Origin: an uncultured Bryobacterales bacterium
GTDB taxonomy: Bacteria > Acidobacteriota > Terriglobia > Bryobacterales > UBA6623
Length of the DNA stretch: 64,000 nucleotides
NCBI GenBank assembly: GCA_951813065.1
Contig: CATOTH010000010.1
Span: 302,113 to 366,112, forward strand
Direction of reading: 5' to 3'
The notes beneath the pieces were generated by a model that did no database searches, was not told the origin of the DNA, and saw only the letters and a program-made list of their open reading frames with translations. The position numbers and the translations under genes are program-made. Shown here in pieces: positions 34,159-43,781 of the stretch (position 1 is the stretch's first letter; the number at the start of each line of letters is the position of its first letter).

Positions 34159-37041
34159 TCAGCTGCAGCCCGAAGTCGAACCGCAATTCGGGCAGCGATA
34201 GCAGTTTCCGTTCACGGTCATGATTGACCCGCACTCGGCGCACAGCGGCCCGTCCACCGGAACCTCCTGGAAGGGGAGCTGCTGCTGGGGGTCTTTCTCG
34301 GTAGGCTTGAGGGCGGAAGTCTCTCCGGCCTCGCTGATCGCGTATTCCGTGGATACGAACTTCGCTCCCAACCACCGGAAAATGTAGTCGGTGATGGACT
34401 TCGCGTAGTGGATGTCCGGGTTGTTCGTCCATCCGCTCGGCTCGAAGCGCACATGCTGGAACTTCTCAACCAGCGTCTTGAGTGGCACTCCGTATTGCAG
34501 CGATAGCGATATCGCGGTGGCGAAGTTGTCCATCAGGCCGCTGATCGTCGAACCTTCCTTCGACATTCGAATGAAGATCTCGCCCGGTTGATCGGAGTCA
34601 TCGTAGAGCCCGGCCGTGATGTAGCCCTCGTGGCCTCCGACCGAGAACTTGTGGGTCACCGAGCGCCTTTCGTCGGGCAGTCTGTGACGCCTCGGCCAGT
34701 CGACAGCGGCAGCCTGGGCGGACGCCCCGTCCTTGTTTTCCGCACTGCCGGTGTTCAGCGGCTGGGCGACCTTGGAACCGTCCCGGTACACCGCCACAGC
34801 CTTGAGCCCGAGTCGCCACGCTTCCATGTAGGCGCCCGCAATCGCGTCAACGCTGGATTCTTCCGGCATGTTGATCGTCTTCGAGATCGCTCCCGACACG
34901 AAAGGCTGTACAGCCGCCATCATGCGCAAGTGGCCGTAGTAGTGAATGGAGCGCTCGCCATTCTGTGCCTTGAAGCTGCAGTCGAAGACTGGCAAGTCGC
35001 CGTCTCTCAGCCCGGGCGCGCCTTCGATCGTTTCGGTCGAGTCGATATGGTTGACGATCTTGTTGACGAGGTCGGCGTCGTAGCCGAGGCGCGTCAGCGC
35101 TTCGGCAACCGTGTTGTTGACGATCTTGATCAAGCCGCCGCCAACGAGTTTCTTGTACTTGACCAGGGCCAGTTCCGGCTCGATGCCCGTCGTGTCGCAG
35201 TCCATCATGAACCCAATTGTTCCGGTGGGCGCGATGACGGTCACTTGTCCGTTGCGGTACCCGTGCTCCTGCCCGAGTTCGAGCGCCTCGTTCCACACCG
35301 CTTCCGCACTCTCTCGCAGGTCGGACTGGACGCCTTCGCTATCCAGCGCCTTGGCTGCCGCGCGGTGCTTCCGGATCACTTCCACGAAGGGGTCGGCGTT
35401 GTCGGGATAGCCCGGGAATGGCGCCAGCGACTGGGCGATCTTGGCGCTTGTCAAATACGCCTGCCCGCACATGTTGGCCGAGATCGCCCCGGCGATCGTC
35501 CGCCCCCGATCTGAGTCGTAGGGCACGCCGAGCGACATCAGCAGGGCGCCAAGATTGGCGAAGCCCAGCCCGAGCGGGCGGAAGTCGTGAGAATTGCGCC
35601 CGATCCTTTCCGTCGGGTAAGCGGCGTTGTCGACCAGGATCTCCTGGGCCAGGATCACTGTTTCAACCGCTCGCCGGAATGCTGCCACCTCGAACTCACC
35701 GTCGCGACTGAGGAATTCTTTCAGATTCAGCGAGGCCAGGTTGCAGGCCGAATCGTTCAGGAACATGTACTCCGAGCAAGGATTCGAGGCGTAGATGCGG
35801 TCCGTGTTCTTGACCGGGTTCCAATCGTTGATAGTGGTATCGAACTGCATCCCGGGATCGCCGCACTGGTGCGTCGCCTCGGCGATGTCATGCAGGATTG
35901 CCTTGGCCTGGGAGCGCTCTTTCGGCTGCTTGCTCAGGACGGAGCGGGTCCACCAGTCTTCGTCCTGCTCCGCCGCGCGCATGAAGTCGTCCGTGACGCG
36001 CACGGAATTGTTCGCATTCTGGAACGAGATCGTCGAGTAGGCGTCCCCGTCAATCGCGGCGTCGTAGCCGTTCTGGATCAACACGTGCGCTTTCTTCTCT
36101 TCCTTCGCCTTGCACCAGATGAAGTCCCGGATATCCGGATGGTCCACATCCAGGATCACCATCTTGGCGGCCCGACGGGTCTTGCCGCCGGACTTGATGA
36201 CTCCCGCGAACGCGTCGAATCCCTTCATGAATGAAACCGGGCCGGACGCTCGCCCGCCGCCCTTCAATCCCGAGTCGCTCTCGCGAATCGTGGACAGGTT
36301 CGTGCCCGCCCCCGATCCCCACTTGAAGAGCATGCCTTCGGTCTTCGCCAGGTCCAAAATCGATTCCAGCGAATCATCCACCGAGTTGATGAAGCACGCC
36401 GAGCATTGCGGTCGGTGCTCGTCCGGGTTCAGGGCGGTGACACGGCCCGAAGCCTTGTCCCAGGCCCACCCGTAGCCGCGCGACTCCTTGCGGACGCCGA
36501 CATTAAACCAGACCGGCGAATTGAATGCAGCCTTTTGCGTGAGCATCAGGTGGGCCAAGTCGTCGCGGAAGCTCTCGACGTCGTCTGCCGATGCGAGATA
36601 CCCGCCTTCCGCCCCCCAATCGGCGATCGTGTCGACCACTCGGTGTACGAGGTCCGCCAAGCTGCTCTCGCGGCCGCTTGAGCCAAGCGTGCCGTGGAAA
36701 TACTTGCTGGCCACGATGTTCGTCGCCGTTTGAGACCACTCGACGGGCATTTCCACGTCGTTCTGCTGGAACACGGTGTTTCCCTGCGCATCCGTAATCA
36801 CGGCGGTGCGCTGCTCCCAGTTGATGACGCTGTAGGGTGTTTGGCCTTCCGCCAGGTGACGCGTGAAGAAGCGTTCGAAGCGAATGCCGTTTCCCGTGGG
36901 AACCGTTGACTTGCCGGCAGGGGCCGATCTGCCCACTGCCGCTTCGGGAGACGCCGGCGCAAGCGACACGCCGGCTGCCGACCCGTTCGCGGGAACGCCC
37001 TCTTTCGCGGCAGCGCGTGTGTTTGTCTTAGCAGTACTCAC
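34159..37041 (-). CDS. nrdJ: Vitamin B12-dependent (class II) ribonucleotide reductase
   Basis: A 960-residue enzyme that makes deoxyribonucleotides with adenosylcobalamin, independent of oxygen. The active-site region includes QCSACFINSVDDSLESI (Cys at about 213 and 216), NPCSEYMFLNDSACNLASLNL (Cys422/Glu424) and DCDTTGIEPELALVKYKKLVGGG. The C-terminus has a zinc-ribbon-like CAECGS...CYRCPNCGSTSGCS with the redox cysteines that re-reduce the active site. GTG 37041 follows GGAAGGGAC; an Ala/Ser-rich extension of about 50 residues precedes the conserved FERFFTRHLAEG. No nrdR or other RNR gene is in the window. Confidence 0.95.
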   Translation of the reverse strand: MSTAKTNTRAAAKEGVPANGSAAGVSLAPASPEAAVGRSAPAGKSTVPTGNGIRFERFFTRHLAEGQTPYSVINWEQRTAVITDAQGNTVFQQNDVEMPVEWSQTATNIVASKYFHGTLGSSGRESSLADLVHRVVDTIADWGAEGGYLASADDVESFRDDLAHLMLTQKAAFNSPVWFNVGVRKESRGYGWAWDKASGRVTALNPDEHRPQCSACFINSVDDSLESILDLAKTEGMLFKWGSGAGTNLSTIRESDSGLKGGGRASGPVSFMKGFDAFAGVIKSGGKTRRAAKMVILDVDHPDIRDFIWCKAKEEKKAHVLIQNGYDAAIDGDAYSTISFQNANNSVRVTDDFMRAAEQDEDWWTRSVLSKQPKERSQAKAILHDIAEATHQCGDPGMQFDTTINDWNPVKNTDRIYASNPCSEYMFLNDSACNLASLNLKEFLSRDGEFEVAAFRRAVETVILAQEILVDNAAYPTERIGRNSHDFRPLGLGFANLGALLMSLGVPYDSDRGRTIAGAISANMCGQAYLTSAKIAQSLAPFPGYPDNADPFVEVIRKHRAAAKALDSEGVQSDLRESAEAVWNEALELGQEHGYRNGQVTVIAPTGTIGFMMDCDTTGIEPELALVKYKKLVGGGLIKIVNNTVAEALTRLGYDADLVNKIVNHIDSTETIEGAPGLRDGDLPVFDCSFKAQNGERSIHYYGHLRMMAAVQPFVSGAISKTINMPEESSVDAIAGAYMEAWRLGLKAVAVYRDGSKVAQPLNTGSAENKDGASAQAAAVDWPRRHRLPDERRSVTHKFSVGGHEGYITAGLYDDSDQPGEIFIRMSKEGSTISGLMDNFATAISLSLQYGVPLKTLVEKFQHVRFEPSGWTNNPDIHYAKSITDYIFRWLGAKFVSTEYAISEAGETSALKPTEKDPQQQLPFQEVPVDGPLCAECGSIMTVNGNCYRCPNCGSTSGCS

Positions 37042-37358
37042 CGTTCAGTCCCTTCCTTCCCTGCATGTCCCGCCGATCAACTGGAAGCATGCCATATCGG
37101 TCATTCGTGCGATCACAGCACAACATATAGCGCTGGGCACGGAGCTACCCCTAAAATGTCGTGCGCGACCTGTCGGCCCCGTGATTCTAGCATCATTGCC
37201 CGCCAGCGCCAAGCACGTCCCGGAAACGGCCAGGAACCGGGATCCGGAACAGAATCCCTTAGCGTGCAAGCACTTAGCGGCAGCACGACCTGGAGGGGCC
37301 AGTTCTGGCATGCGAAATTAATTCTCAATGAGTCTTAACTTTGGCCCGAAAACGCGGG
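37042..37358. other. Intergenic region upstream of nrdJ
   Basis: About 315 bases between nrdJ (leftward) and the end of the antiporter gene. I see no gene. The sequence ACAACATATAGCGC near 37116 is only half like an NrdR box, and I see no cobalamin riboswitch core (B12 box). Confidence 0.4.
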
Positions 37359-38567
37359 TCAAGCCCAGATCGATTGAGTGGTCTCCCGGCCCACGTGGGC
37401 TTCCCCGCTGCGCACGATCGCGAACTTCGTCCCGATCGGCCCGATGATTTCGTAGATCACGATGGCCGAGAGCACGACTGTCGAAATGGTCCCGTAGTAC
37501 TCGGGGAACTGGCGCGAAACTGTCATCACCAGCCCGACCGCCAGACCGGCCTGCGTGAGCAGCCCGAAGCCCAGGTAGTTCTGCACGCGCGAGTCCATCC
37601 CCACGCGACGGCTTCCCAGCCATGCCCCCAGAAACTTGCCACTTCCGCGCGCGACAACGTACAGGACTCCCGCCACGCCGATCGTGGCCAGCCGGCCCGT
37701 GTCCAACTCCGCGCCGGCCAGAACGAAGAAGATCGCGTAGAAGGGCGGGTCGGTTCGGGCCAGCGTCTTGAACAGCCGCCGGCTCCGGCGGGAGAGATTG
37801 ACCATCGTCGCGCCGACAGCCAGGCTCGCGATCAGGGGTGAGAGGTCCGCAATTCTTGCCACGCCCACGCATAGCAGGACGGAACCGGCCAGCAGGATCA
37901 GCATCTCGCCTGTCTCGGTCACCTGTCTGGCCCAGCCAGCCAGCATCAGCCCTGTCAGGAAGCCCAGGGCGATCGAGCCGGCCAGCTGCCATACGAGCGG
38001 GAATCCTGCCAGGAAAATGGTTTCCCCAAGGGTTTGCTGTCCCCAGCTTCCGATCAAGTTGACGAAGGCGGCGCAGGACAGGTACGCGATCAGGCAGACG
38101 ATGTTGTTGACGGCGATGATTCCCATCAGCGCGTCACTGAGTGGCCCGTGCGCGTTGCACTCTCGGAGCACCATCAGTGTTGAGGCGGGCGCGGTGGCGA
38201 TCGACACCGCCGCGAGCAGCAAGGCGACCTGCCATTGCATCCCGACCAGCAGCATGCTGACCAGCACCAGACCCGCTGCCAGCGCCGATTCCACCATCGT
38301 CAGGCGCACGATCTTGCGCCCGATCCGGCGCACGAGGCTGACTTCGAACACCGAGCCGATCGAGAACAGGATCAGCCCGAGTGCGACTTCGCTGAGCGCT
38401 TCGAGGGCCTGGACGTTCTCATGGCTCACCCACCCCAGGACGGAAGGCCCGAGCGCCATGCCTGCCAGGATGTATCCGGTGACCTCGGGGATCCGCAGCA
38501 CGCGCACCAAATGGCCGGAGAGCAGGGCGAGCAGCAGGATCAGCCCCAGCGAGGAGAGTTCATTCAT
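37359..38567 (-). CDS. CPA2-type cation/proton antiporter (KefB-like membrane domain)
   Basis: A 402-residue inner-membrane protein with about 11-12 hydrophobic segments. It starts MNELSSLGLILLLALLSGHLVRVLRIPEVTGYILAGMALGPS, the standard CPA2 opening. It has the family's ALGLILFSIGS and LTQAGLAVGLVM segments. There is no C-terminal TrkA-N/NAD-binding domain, so it resembles short Na+/H+ or K+/H+ antiporters. The acidic pair typical of helix 5 is not clearly visible (SPLIASLAVGATM here), so ion specificity is open. Its start overlaps the upstream PDZ gene by 8 nt, suggesting a shared transcript. Confidence 0.85.
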   Translation of the reverse strand: MNELSSLGLILLLALLSGHLVRVLRIPEVTGYILAGMALGPSVLGWVSHENVQALEALSEVALGLILFSIGSVFEVSLVRRIGRKIVRLTMVESALAAGLVLVSMLLVGMQWQVALLLAAVSIATAPASTLMVLRECNAHGPLSDALMGIIAVNNIVCLIAYLSCAAFVNLIGSWGQQTLGETIFLAGFPLVWQLAGSIALGFLTGLMLAGWARQVTETGEMLILLAGSVLLCVGVARIADLSPLIASLAVGATMVNLSRRSRRLFKTLARTDPPFYAIFFVLAGAELDTGRLATIGVAGVLYVVARGSGKFLGAWLGSRRVGMDSRVQNYLGFGLLTQAGLAVGLVMTVSRQFPEYYGTISTVVLSAIVIYEIIGPIGTKFAIVRSGEAHVGRETTQSIWA

Positions 38568-39819
38568 TGGCTTGGACCAGCGTGCCCCAGATCCTTCCGC
38601 GTCGCTCGAGCGCGAGGTATGCTGAGTCGCCCTTTCCTAGGCGCAAGGCTGTTTCCAGATCCCTGAACGATTCCGGTGTCTCTTGGTTGACCGCCAGCAG
38701 GCGGTCTCCGGGGCTGGCGCCCGCGCGCTCGGCTAGCGATCCGGGGATGACAGACTCCACTGGCAGTCCCTCCTTGCCGACGAAACCATGGGTCGAGGCG
38801 GCCGCCTCGGTTGCCGCACGGGACAGCAAGCCAAACGTTCGGCGGCGCTTGGCCCGCCACACGCTGAGGTCATGGACTTCGCGCGAGATCGGCAGGAGCA
38901 GGGGCCGCAGGTCCTCCACCGAGTTGACGGGCGCACCGTCGAGGGCCAGTACGAAGTCGCCGGGCATCAGGCCCGCTTGGTGTGCCCGATAGCCCCACCA
39001 CAGCTCGCGGATGAGCACGCCCTCGTCGCGGCCGAAGTAGCTCTGTTCCGTCTCGTCAGCCTGTCCGGCCCGCATGCCGTAGCGTTCGATCAGCTGGTCC
39101 TCGAGCGTTCTCGTCGACCGTGCCTGCAACTCCAGGGCTGTGGCCTCCGCTGCGATCGGCGTGCCGGCGCAGTCCAGCACAACGGCGATCAGTCCGCCGT
39201 CGAGCGAGAACACGCCGGCCCCCGGTTGGATCGCACGGAGGTCGAGGTTGGTTTGCACTTCGTCGAGTTCGATTTCCCCGCAGCGCCTGGCGATGATTCC
39301 GAACAGGTTGCCGTCCGAGTAGCGCAGGCTTCCGTCCCGTGAGCGCCAGACCGCCAGCAGCCACGAGCCTCGCCCGTAGAGCCTGACCGGTGCCCGGTCG
39401 CTCACTGTCGCCTCTAGCGGGGCCTGCAGCAGTACGTACGGCAGGTCCGGGGCTGCCGCCAGCGTGGTCAGTTCGACTTCCTGGCTCCCGAGCGCCGTCC
39501 GATCCCGGGGCGGGAAGGGGCCGAGTCGCGCCGAGGTCACCACTTCGCCGGCCTGCCAGACTACGCCGCTGTGTCTTGTGGCACTCAACAGGACAACGCT
39601 CTCTTCCACCTGCGAGGCGACGTACGAGAAGAAATCCGCGATATTCTCGACCTCGCGCCGCTGGCTGATCCGCTCCAGGCTGAGCAGCTCTGCAGTTACG
39701 CTGGCGGGCGACGTTTCTGGTTGACCCCTCGGCCTGCTAAGGGCGCCGACCACCAGGATGGCCAAGCTGGCCAGCGCCAGGATGGCGAGGTACTTGGGGT
39801 TGTTGGTCCTTGAAGGCAT
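38560..39819 (-). CDS. Membrane-anchored HtrA-like protein, protease site lost, two PDZ
   Basis: A 419-residue protein. An N-terminal anchor (YLAILALASLAILVVGAL) is followed by a domain laid out like the HtrA/DegP trypsin fold: HSGVVWQAGEVVTSARL where GSGVI...TNxHV is expected, LPYVLLQAPLEATVSDRAPVRL for the Asp strand, and QTNLDLRAIQPGAGVFSLDGGLIAVVLDC where QTDAAINPGNSGGPL is expected. Thus His, Asp and Ser are all replaced. Two PDZ domains follow (residues about 255-320: IRELWWGYRAHQAGLMPGDFVLALDG; about 350-415: VESVIPGSLAERAGASPGDRLLAVNQ). It is probably a peptide-binding scaffold. Translationally coupled with the antiporter. Confidence 0.75.
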   Translation of the reverse strand: MPSRTNNPKYLAILALASLAILVVGALSRPRGQPETSPASVTAELLSLERISQRREVENIADFFSYVASQVEESVVLLSATRHSGVVWQAGEVVTSARLGPFPPRDRTALGSQEVELTTLAAAPDLPYVLLQAPLEATVSDRAPVRLYGRGSWLLAVWRSRDGSLRYSDGNLFGIIARRCGEIELDEVQTNLDLRAIQPGAGVFSLDGGLIAVVLDCAGTPIAAEATALELQARSTRTLEDQLIERYGMRAGQADETEQSYFGRDEGVLIRELWWGYRAHQAGLMPGDFVLALDGAPVNSVEDLRPLLLPISREVHDLSVWRAKRRRTFGLLSRAATEAAASTHGFVGKEGLPVESVIPGSLAERAGASPGDRLLAVNQETPESFRDLETALRLGKGDSAYLALERRGRIWGTLVQANE

Positions 39820-39838
39820 TCGGCTTCCCGCAACGCGA

Positions 39839-41035
39839 TCAAATTACCACTGCGTCCCCGGAGACGCGATAGTCGCCGACAAGCGCAACGATTGCGATTA
39901 GGGCACCCGCGAAGCACGCCAGCATTCCCCAGATCACGGCGTCGGTGGCGATTGCGTAGGACAGTTCCCCGACAGCCCAACTGGCGAGCAGGGCGGCCGG
40001 CAGGGTCAAGTGCAGCGAACGAGTGATCCACCGGCACCGGTGGAGAGCGGACGGCCAACTTGCCAGACTGAGCGTGAGCGGGGCTAGCGCTCCCATGCCG
40101 ACACCGAGCAGAGCGGCCCCGAGGACCACGCTGAGGGGGGCGGGAGGCCAGAGCAGCAGGATGACCCCGACGGCCACCATGGCGGTGGGCAGTCCCAGAA
40201 CCATCAGACTGTCGCGGACTCGTGGCAGGCGCCTGGAAACAGCCCAGCCCGCGGACAGCGCCAGCCACAAGACGCCGAGGGTGAGCGTGCCCTCACTCCC
40301 CGAGAAACCCGACGTTCGCGACAAGTATACGGCGAGCCAGCATGCCGCGATCCCGCAGCCTGAGGCTTGCAGGACAAGGCTCGCCGCCAGCAGGATGCTC
40401 CGAGGGGTGGTGCGCGGCTGCAGTTGCTCTGCCCGCCGGAGCCCTTCGGGTGGTCCGGGGTTCAAGTAAATGGCTCGCAATGCGGCGAACGCCATCGTTG
40501 CCGGCGCCGCAGCGGCCCAAAGCGGGAACGAGGCCAAGCCAAGAATCCGGAATTCATTGGTTGCGGCGAGGCAGGCGGCCAAGCCGCCCAGGCCGAAGCT
40601 CACGCCGGCGAGAGCCAACAGCGAACTTGCTGGCCGAGCAGGAAGGATCCGCAGCACCACGCTGACGGAGAGTCGCAGGCTCGCTCCTGCTGCCAAGCCC
40701 AGCAACACGAGCGGAGCCGCTTCCCACGCCTGCGAGCGGACCGAGGCGAGTGCGATCAAGCCGACCGCGGAAACGGTGCCGCACGAGGCCAAGACCGCCC
40801 AAGTCGCATGGCCAGCGGCGTAGCGGCGCACGAACCGCGGGCCCGGCAACGTCCCGAGCAATGCTCCGCCTGTGGCCGCTGCATAGCCGAACCCCGCATC
40901 TTGGGCGGACAGGGCCTCCCGCGAGACCAGAATCCCCAGGAACCCCAAGCCCATGCCTTGCGCAAACAAGCTCAGCATCACAACCCGAACATGCGACGGC
41001 TCTGGGGTCCGCCGGCGAGTTTCGGCCCCGGGCAT
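39839..41035 (-). CDS. MFS transporter
   Basis: A 398-residue inner-membrane protein with about 12 hydrophobic segments and a central basic loop (NPGPPEGLRRAEQLQPRTTPRS) separating two six-helix halves, the major facilitator layout. The substrate is not predictable. ATG 41035 has TACAAT exactly six bases upstream and no Shine-Dalgarno. It precedes the PDZ gene by 19 nt on the same strand, so MFS, PDZ and antiporter form one unit. Confidence 0.8.
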   Translation of the reverse strand: MPGAETRRRTPEPSHVRVVMLSLFAQGMGLGFLGILVSREALSAQDAGFGYAAATGGALLGTLPGPRFVRRYAAGHATWAVLASCGTVSAVGLIALASVRSQAWEAAPLVLLGLAAGASLRLSVSVVLRILPARPASSLLALAGVSFGLGGLAACLAATNEFRILGLASFPLWAAAAPATMAFAALRAIYLNPGPPEGLRRAEQLQPRTTPRSILLAASLVLQASGCGIAACWLAVYLSRTSGFSGSEGTLTLGVLWLALSAGWAVSRRLPRVRDSLMVLGLPTAMVAVGVILLLWPPAPLSVVLGAALLGVGMGALAPLTLSLASWPSALHRCRWITRSLHLTLPAALLASWAVGELSYAIATDAVIWGMLACFAGALIAIVALVGDYRVSGDAVVI

Positions 41036-41047
41036 GGCCGCATTGTA
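41036..41047 (-). promoter_or_regulatory. Probable leaderless promoter of MFS gene
   Basis: TACAAT (complement of 41042-41047), six bases from ATG 41035. Confidence 0.45.
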
Positions 41048-41084
41048 TCAACGGGACCTGAATTCGGAAGGCGGCGGCGAAGGG

Positions 41085-41867
41085 TCAGGCCCCGGAAGCG
41101 CTCGCGCGGAGTCTGTGTGCCAAGCTGGACAGCGCGTCCCACAACAGCACCGATTCCGTGGAGCAGCCGATCAGCTTCATGCCGCGACTAATCCAGAACT
41201 GGGCCAGATCGCCGTCCCGGACCTGGATCGCCGGCCAGAGGCCGTGCTCGGCGCAAGCCGCGATGACTCGGTCGATCGCTTCGACCAGTTTGGGATGCTC
41301 CCACTGTCCTCCGACGCCGAGGGAACCGGAAAGGTCGGCCGGCCCGACCATGAGCGAGTCCAGTCCCTCGACCGCGGCCAGTTCGGGCAGCCGCGCCAAT
41401 GCGCGCGTCGACTCGATCTGGGCGATCAGCAGCGTCTCGCGATTGCAGTGGGCGGTGATTTCGTCGAACGAAGCTTGCTGGTAGTCGATTTGGGGCGGCC
41501 CGAGACCGAATCCGCGGTGGCCTTCCGGCGGAAATTTCGCGCCGCGCACGGCGTGTGCCAGCTGGTCCGGTTCCTCACAGCGCGGGAAGATGATGCCTTC
41601 GGCACCCGAGTCGAGCGCTCGCGATACCAAGTCGTACTGGAAATCGCACACACGCACCACGGCGGTGACGCCCACCATGCGGTAAGCGCGGATCAATTCG
41701 TGCAAGGCGTCCGTCGAAAAGGGGCTGTGCTCGGAGTCGAGGAACACCCAGTCGAGGTTCGCGGCCCCCATCATTTTCGACACCTCGGTCGACGGAACCA
41801 AAGTGTGGGCGATGCCAACTGCTACCTTGCCAGCCGCGAGCCGCTGCCTGGTTCGATTGGTCTTCAT
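41085..41867 (-). CDS. HpcH/HpaI-family aldolase
   Basis: A 260-residue class II pyruvate aldolase. Hallmarks: GIAHTLVPSTEVSKMMGAANLDWVFLDSEHSPFS, GVTAVVRVCDFQYDLVSRALDSGAEGIIFPRCEEPDQLAHAV (metal-binding Glu region), IAQIESTRALARLPELAAVEGLDSLMVGPADLSGSLG (Glu and Asp metal ligands). The usual trimer/hexamer enzymes cleave 4-hydroxy-2-oxo acids to pyruvate plus an aldehyde. ATG 41867 is seven bases after TACAGT; an in-frame GTG at 41876 lies inside that box and is less likely. Confidence 0.9.
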   Translation of the reverse strand: MKTNRTRQRLAAGKVAVGIAHTLVPSTEVSKMMGAANLDWVFLDSEHSPFSTDALHELIRAYRMVGVTAVVRVCDFQYDLVSRALDSGAEGIIFPRCEEPDQLAHAVRGAKFPPEGHRGFGLGPPQIDYQQASFDEITAHCNRETLLIAQIESTRALARLPELAAVEGLDSLMVGPADLSGSLGVGGQWEHPKLVEAIDRVIAACAEHGLWPAIQVRDGDLAQFWISRGMKLIGCSTESVLLWDALSSLAHRLRASASGA

Positions 41868-41880
41868 CCGCCCCACTGTA
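41868..41880 (-). promoter_or_regulatory. Probable leaderless promoter of aldolase gene
   Basis: TACAGT (complement of 41875-41880), seven bases from ATG 41867, no Shine-Dalgarno. Confidence 0.4.
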
Positions 41881-42307
41881 GCGCAGCACCCTTGCCCGGG
41901 TTGTTCTTATCGCTATCCTGACGCGACACGCACTCCAGGCCAACGATTGCGTTCCGCACCACCCGGCTCAAGCTCAGACCGGTCGCCGCAACATGCTGAT
42001 GATCTTGGCCGACTAGCAGTCGAAGACAGCCCAGGCGGTGAGTGGGAGTTCCTACCCTGCGACTCCCGCGATGGACGAACCTTCCCGCGCCCACGGGTAC
42101 GCGACCAACCACGCCCAAGAAGAGCAGCTTCCGCAGGGCGTCGAGAGGCTGATTGGGGGAAACCGGCGCGGATCCGACATGGACGAGCCGCTTGCGAACC
42201 CCCGCATCGAGTTCCTCACTTCCCGCCAAACTGAACCATTGTTGCCAGTGGCGTCCTTCGTGATTTCGCACGATGTCTGCCGCCGGATCCCTCGGGCCAT
42301 CTGGTGG
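41881..42307. other. Intergenic stretch, nothing recognised
   Basis: About 425 bases between the aldolase and the porin gene. Open frames on both strands show no family and no start signals. Confidence 0.45.
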
Positions 42308-43624
42308 TTACAGCCTGATCCTGATCGTGGCGCTCAGAAACGTCTGCGATTCGCCATTGGCCACGTTTGCGGTGACAAACTCACCGGCGAAGAAACGCGA
42401 GACGCCGAGCCGCAGCTCGATCTTCTTGGTCGGCGAGTAGCGGAGAACTACGTCCAGTTCCGAGCCGACTGCGCTGCTGGATGCACCTGCGGGAGGCGGC
42501 CCGACGCCCAGGGTGTTGTTCGTCCTGTACAGTCCGTCACGCTGGCTCGCCAGCCGGAAGTCGAAGAAGTCCACGTTCATCCGCAGCTCCCGGTGAGGAT
42601 GGAACTGCACACCCGCCTTGAACGCCTTCAGGTTGCGGAAGCCGGTGACGTCCGCCTCGCCATAAATCCTGTGTGGCGACGGGGCCAGCTGGTCGAACGT
42701 GTTGTTGCGGCCGTCCAGGGGATCGTCATCGCCGCTTGCATAGCTGTATTCACCGATCAGCTTGGGTTGCCCGCGAGCTTGGGAGATCGTCTTGTGAACC
42801 GCCCAGTGGCCCATCCACGCACGGTGCAAGGAGGCCGCCCCGCCGCCGCCCTGTGCCGCTACGATCACCTCGTAGTCCCAGGATTCGGCGACTTTGCCGG
42901 TGAATCGCGAGCCAGCTGTCCGCACGAGTCCGCCGAGATGCGAAACGAATGACCGCGGGCGGCGCGTCGATAGCAAGAAGGGCTCCACGGCATGTTCTTT
43001 CGCCAGCGACCGGAGCGATCCGATCGCACCATAGACGAAACGTGTGCGCGAGGCCACGTCGAGACCGTCGCGCAGGTCAACTTGGGAGAAAGCAAGCAGG
43101 AACACCCTGTCATCGCCTCGTCGCAGGGTCAGCATGGAACCGTCCCACGTTGGCGACGTGTTGCTCCAGTCCCTGCCTCCCAGCAGGCGATTGCCGAAGA
43201 ATCCGAGTTCACGCCTGCCAACGTCGAGCGTCAAGGGTCCATCCCCGCTGCCAATGCTGGCGTAGGCCTGACGGAAATCCACCGTATTGCGGAAGGACCG
43301 GTTGTTCCTCCCTTCCGCCAGGCCGCCGACCTGAGAGTCTTGCAATTGCACGAAGACGTTCAAGTGCTTGGCCGCCCGCCCGGTGAAGTTAAGCCGCAAG
43401 CGCGAGGTTCCAAACGCGTCTTCGACGGCCGGGTAGGCGCCCGCACCGCTACGTCCTTCCGCTCGGAACCTGATTTCCGCAGTGAAGTCGTACCGAGGAC
43501 GTCCGGGATCGCTGCCAGCCGTTGCCCCTTGCGCCGACGCGCGGGCCGCACCCGCCGCCGTGCAGCACAATGCAAAGCCGAGCGCCGCAAGGCGCTTCGC
43601 GCGAGGCCCGCGCCGTTCCATCAT
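42308..43624 (-). CDS. Outer-membrane porin, alginate_exp family
   Basis: A 438-residue protein from ATG 43624; the signal peptide is RLAALGFALCCTAAGAARASAQ. The mature part has the alternating beta-strand pattern of a barrel and the alginate-export/OprE-like motifs: YDFTAEIRFRAEGR, SRLRLNFTGRAAKHLNVFVQLQDSQVGG, RQAYASIGSGDGPLTLDVGRRELGFFGNRLLGGRDWSNTSPTWDG, GEYSYASGDDDP, HRELRMNVDFFDF. The final strand ends in QTFLSATIRIRL, a hydrophobic C-terminus for the assembly machinery. A frame opening at GTG 43792 overlaps lepA, but its first 56 residues do not look like a signal sequence. Confidence 0.8.
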   Translation of the reverse strand: MMERRGPRAKRLAALGFALCCTAAGAARASAQGATAGSDPGRPRYDFTAEIRFRAEGRSGAGAYPAVEDAFGTSRLRLNFTGRAAKHLNVFVQLQDSQVGGLAEGRNNRSFRNTVDFRQAYASIGSGDGPLTLDVGRRELGFFGNRLLGGRDWSNTSPTWDGSMLTLRRGDDRVFLLAFSQVDLRDGLDVASRTRFVYGAIGSLRSLAKEHAVEPFLLSTRRPRSFVSHLGGLVRTAGSRFTGKVAESWDYEVIVAAQGGGGAASLHRAWMGHWAVHKTISQARGQPKLIGEYSYASGDDDPLDGRNNTFDQLAPSPHRIYGEADVTGFRNLKAFKAGVQFHPHRELRMNVDFFDFRLASQRDGLYRTNNTLGVGPPPAGASSSAVGSELDVVLRYSPTKKIELRLGVSRFFAGEFVTANVANGESQTFLSATIRIRL

Positions 43625-43781
43625 CCGCGCCCGCGCGAGCCCATTGGCGACACTGGCGAGAACGCGGTGGCGGTATCGGTGCTGGTTGCGCTGCCCAGCC
43701 TTGGCGTTGGCTGGCCCGTCGGGCGGCAGCGCGGAGATCGCGGCAGCCGAGCCTTGGCCCGTGAGCTTGGTCCAAGCGCCC

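Noticed and set aside
37110..37130. NrdR box upstream of nrdJ
   Set aside because: Only one half-site resembles the consensus and no second box is seen at the usual spacing.
37300..37345. Fur-like box in the nrdJ/antiporter gap
   Set aside because: AATTAATTCTCAATGAG matches the hexamer pattern only loosely and there is no iron-related gene next to it.
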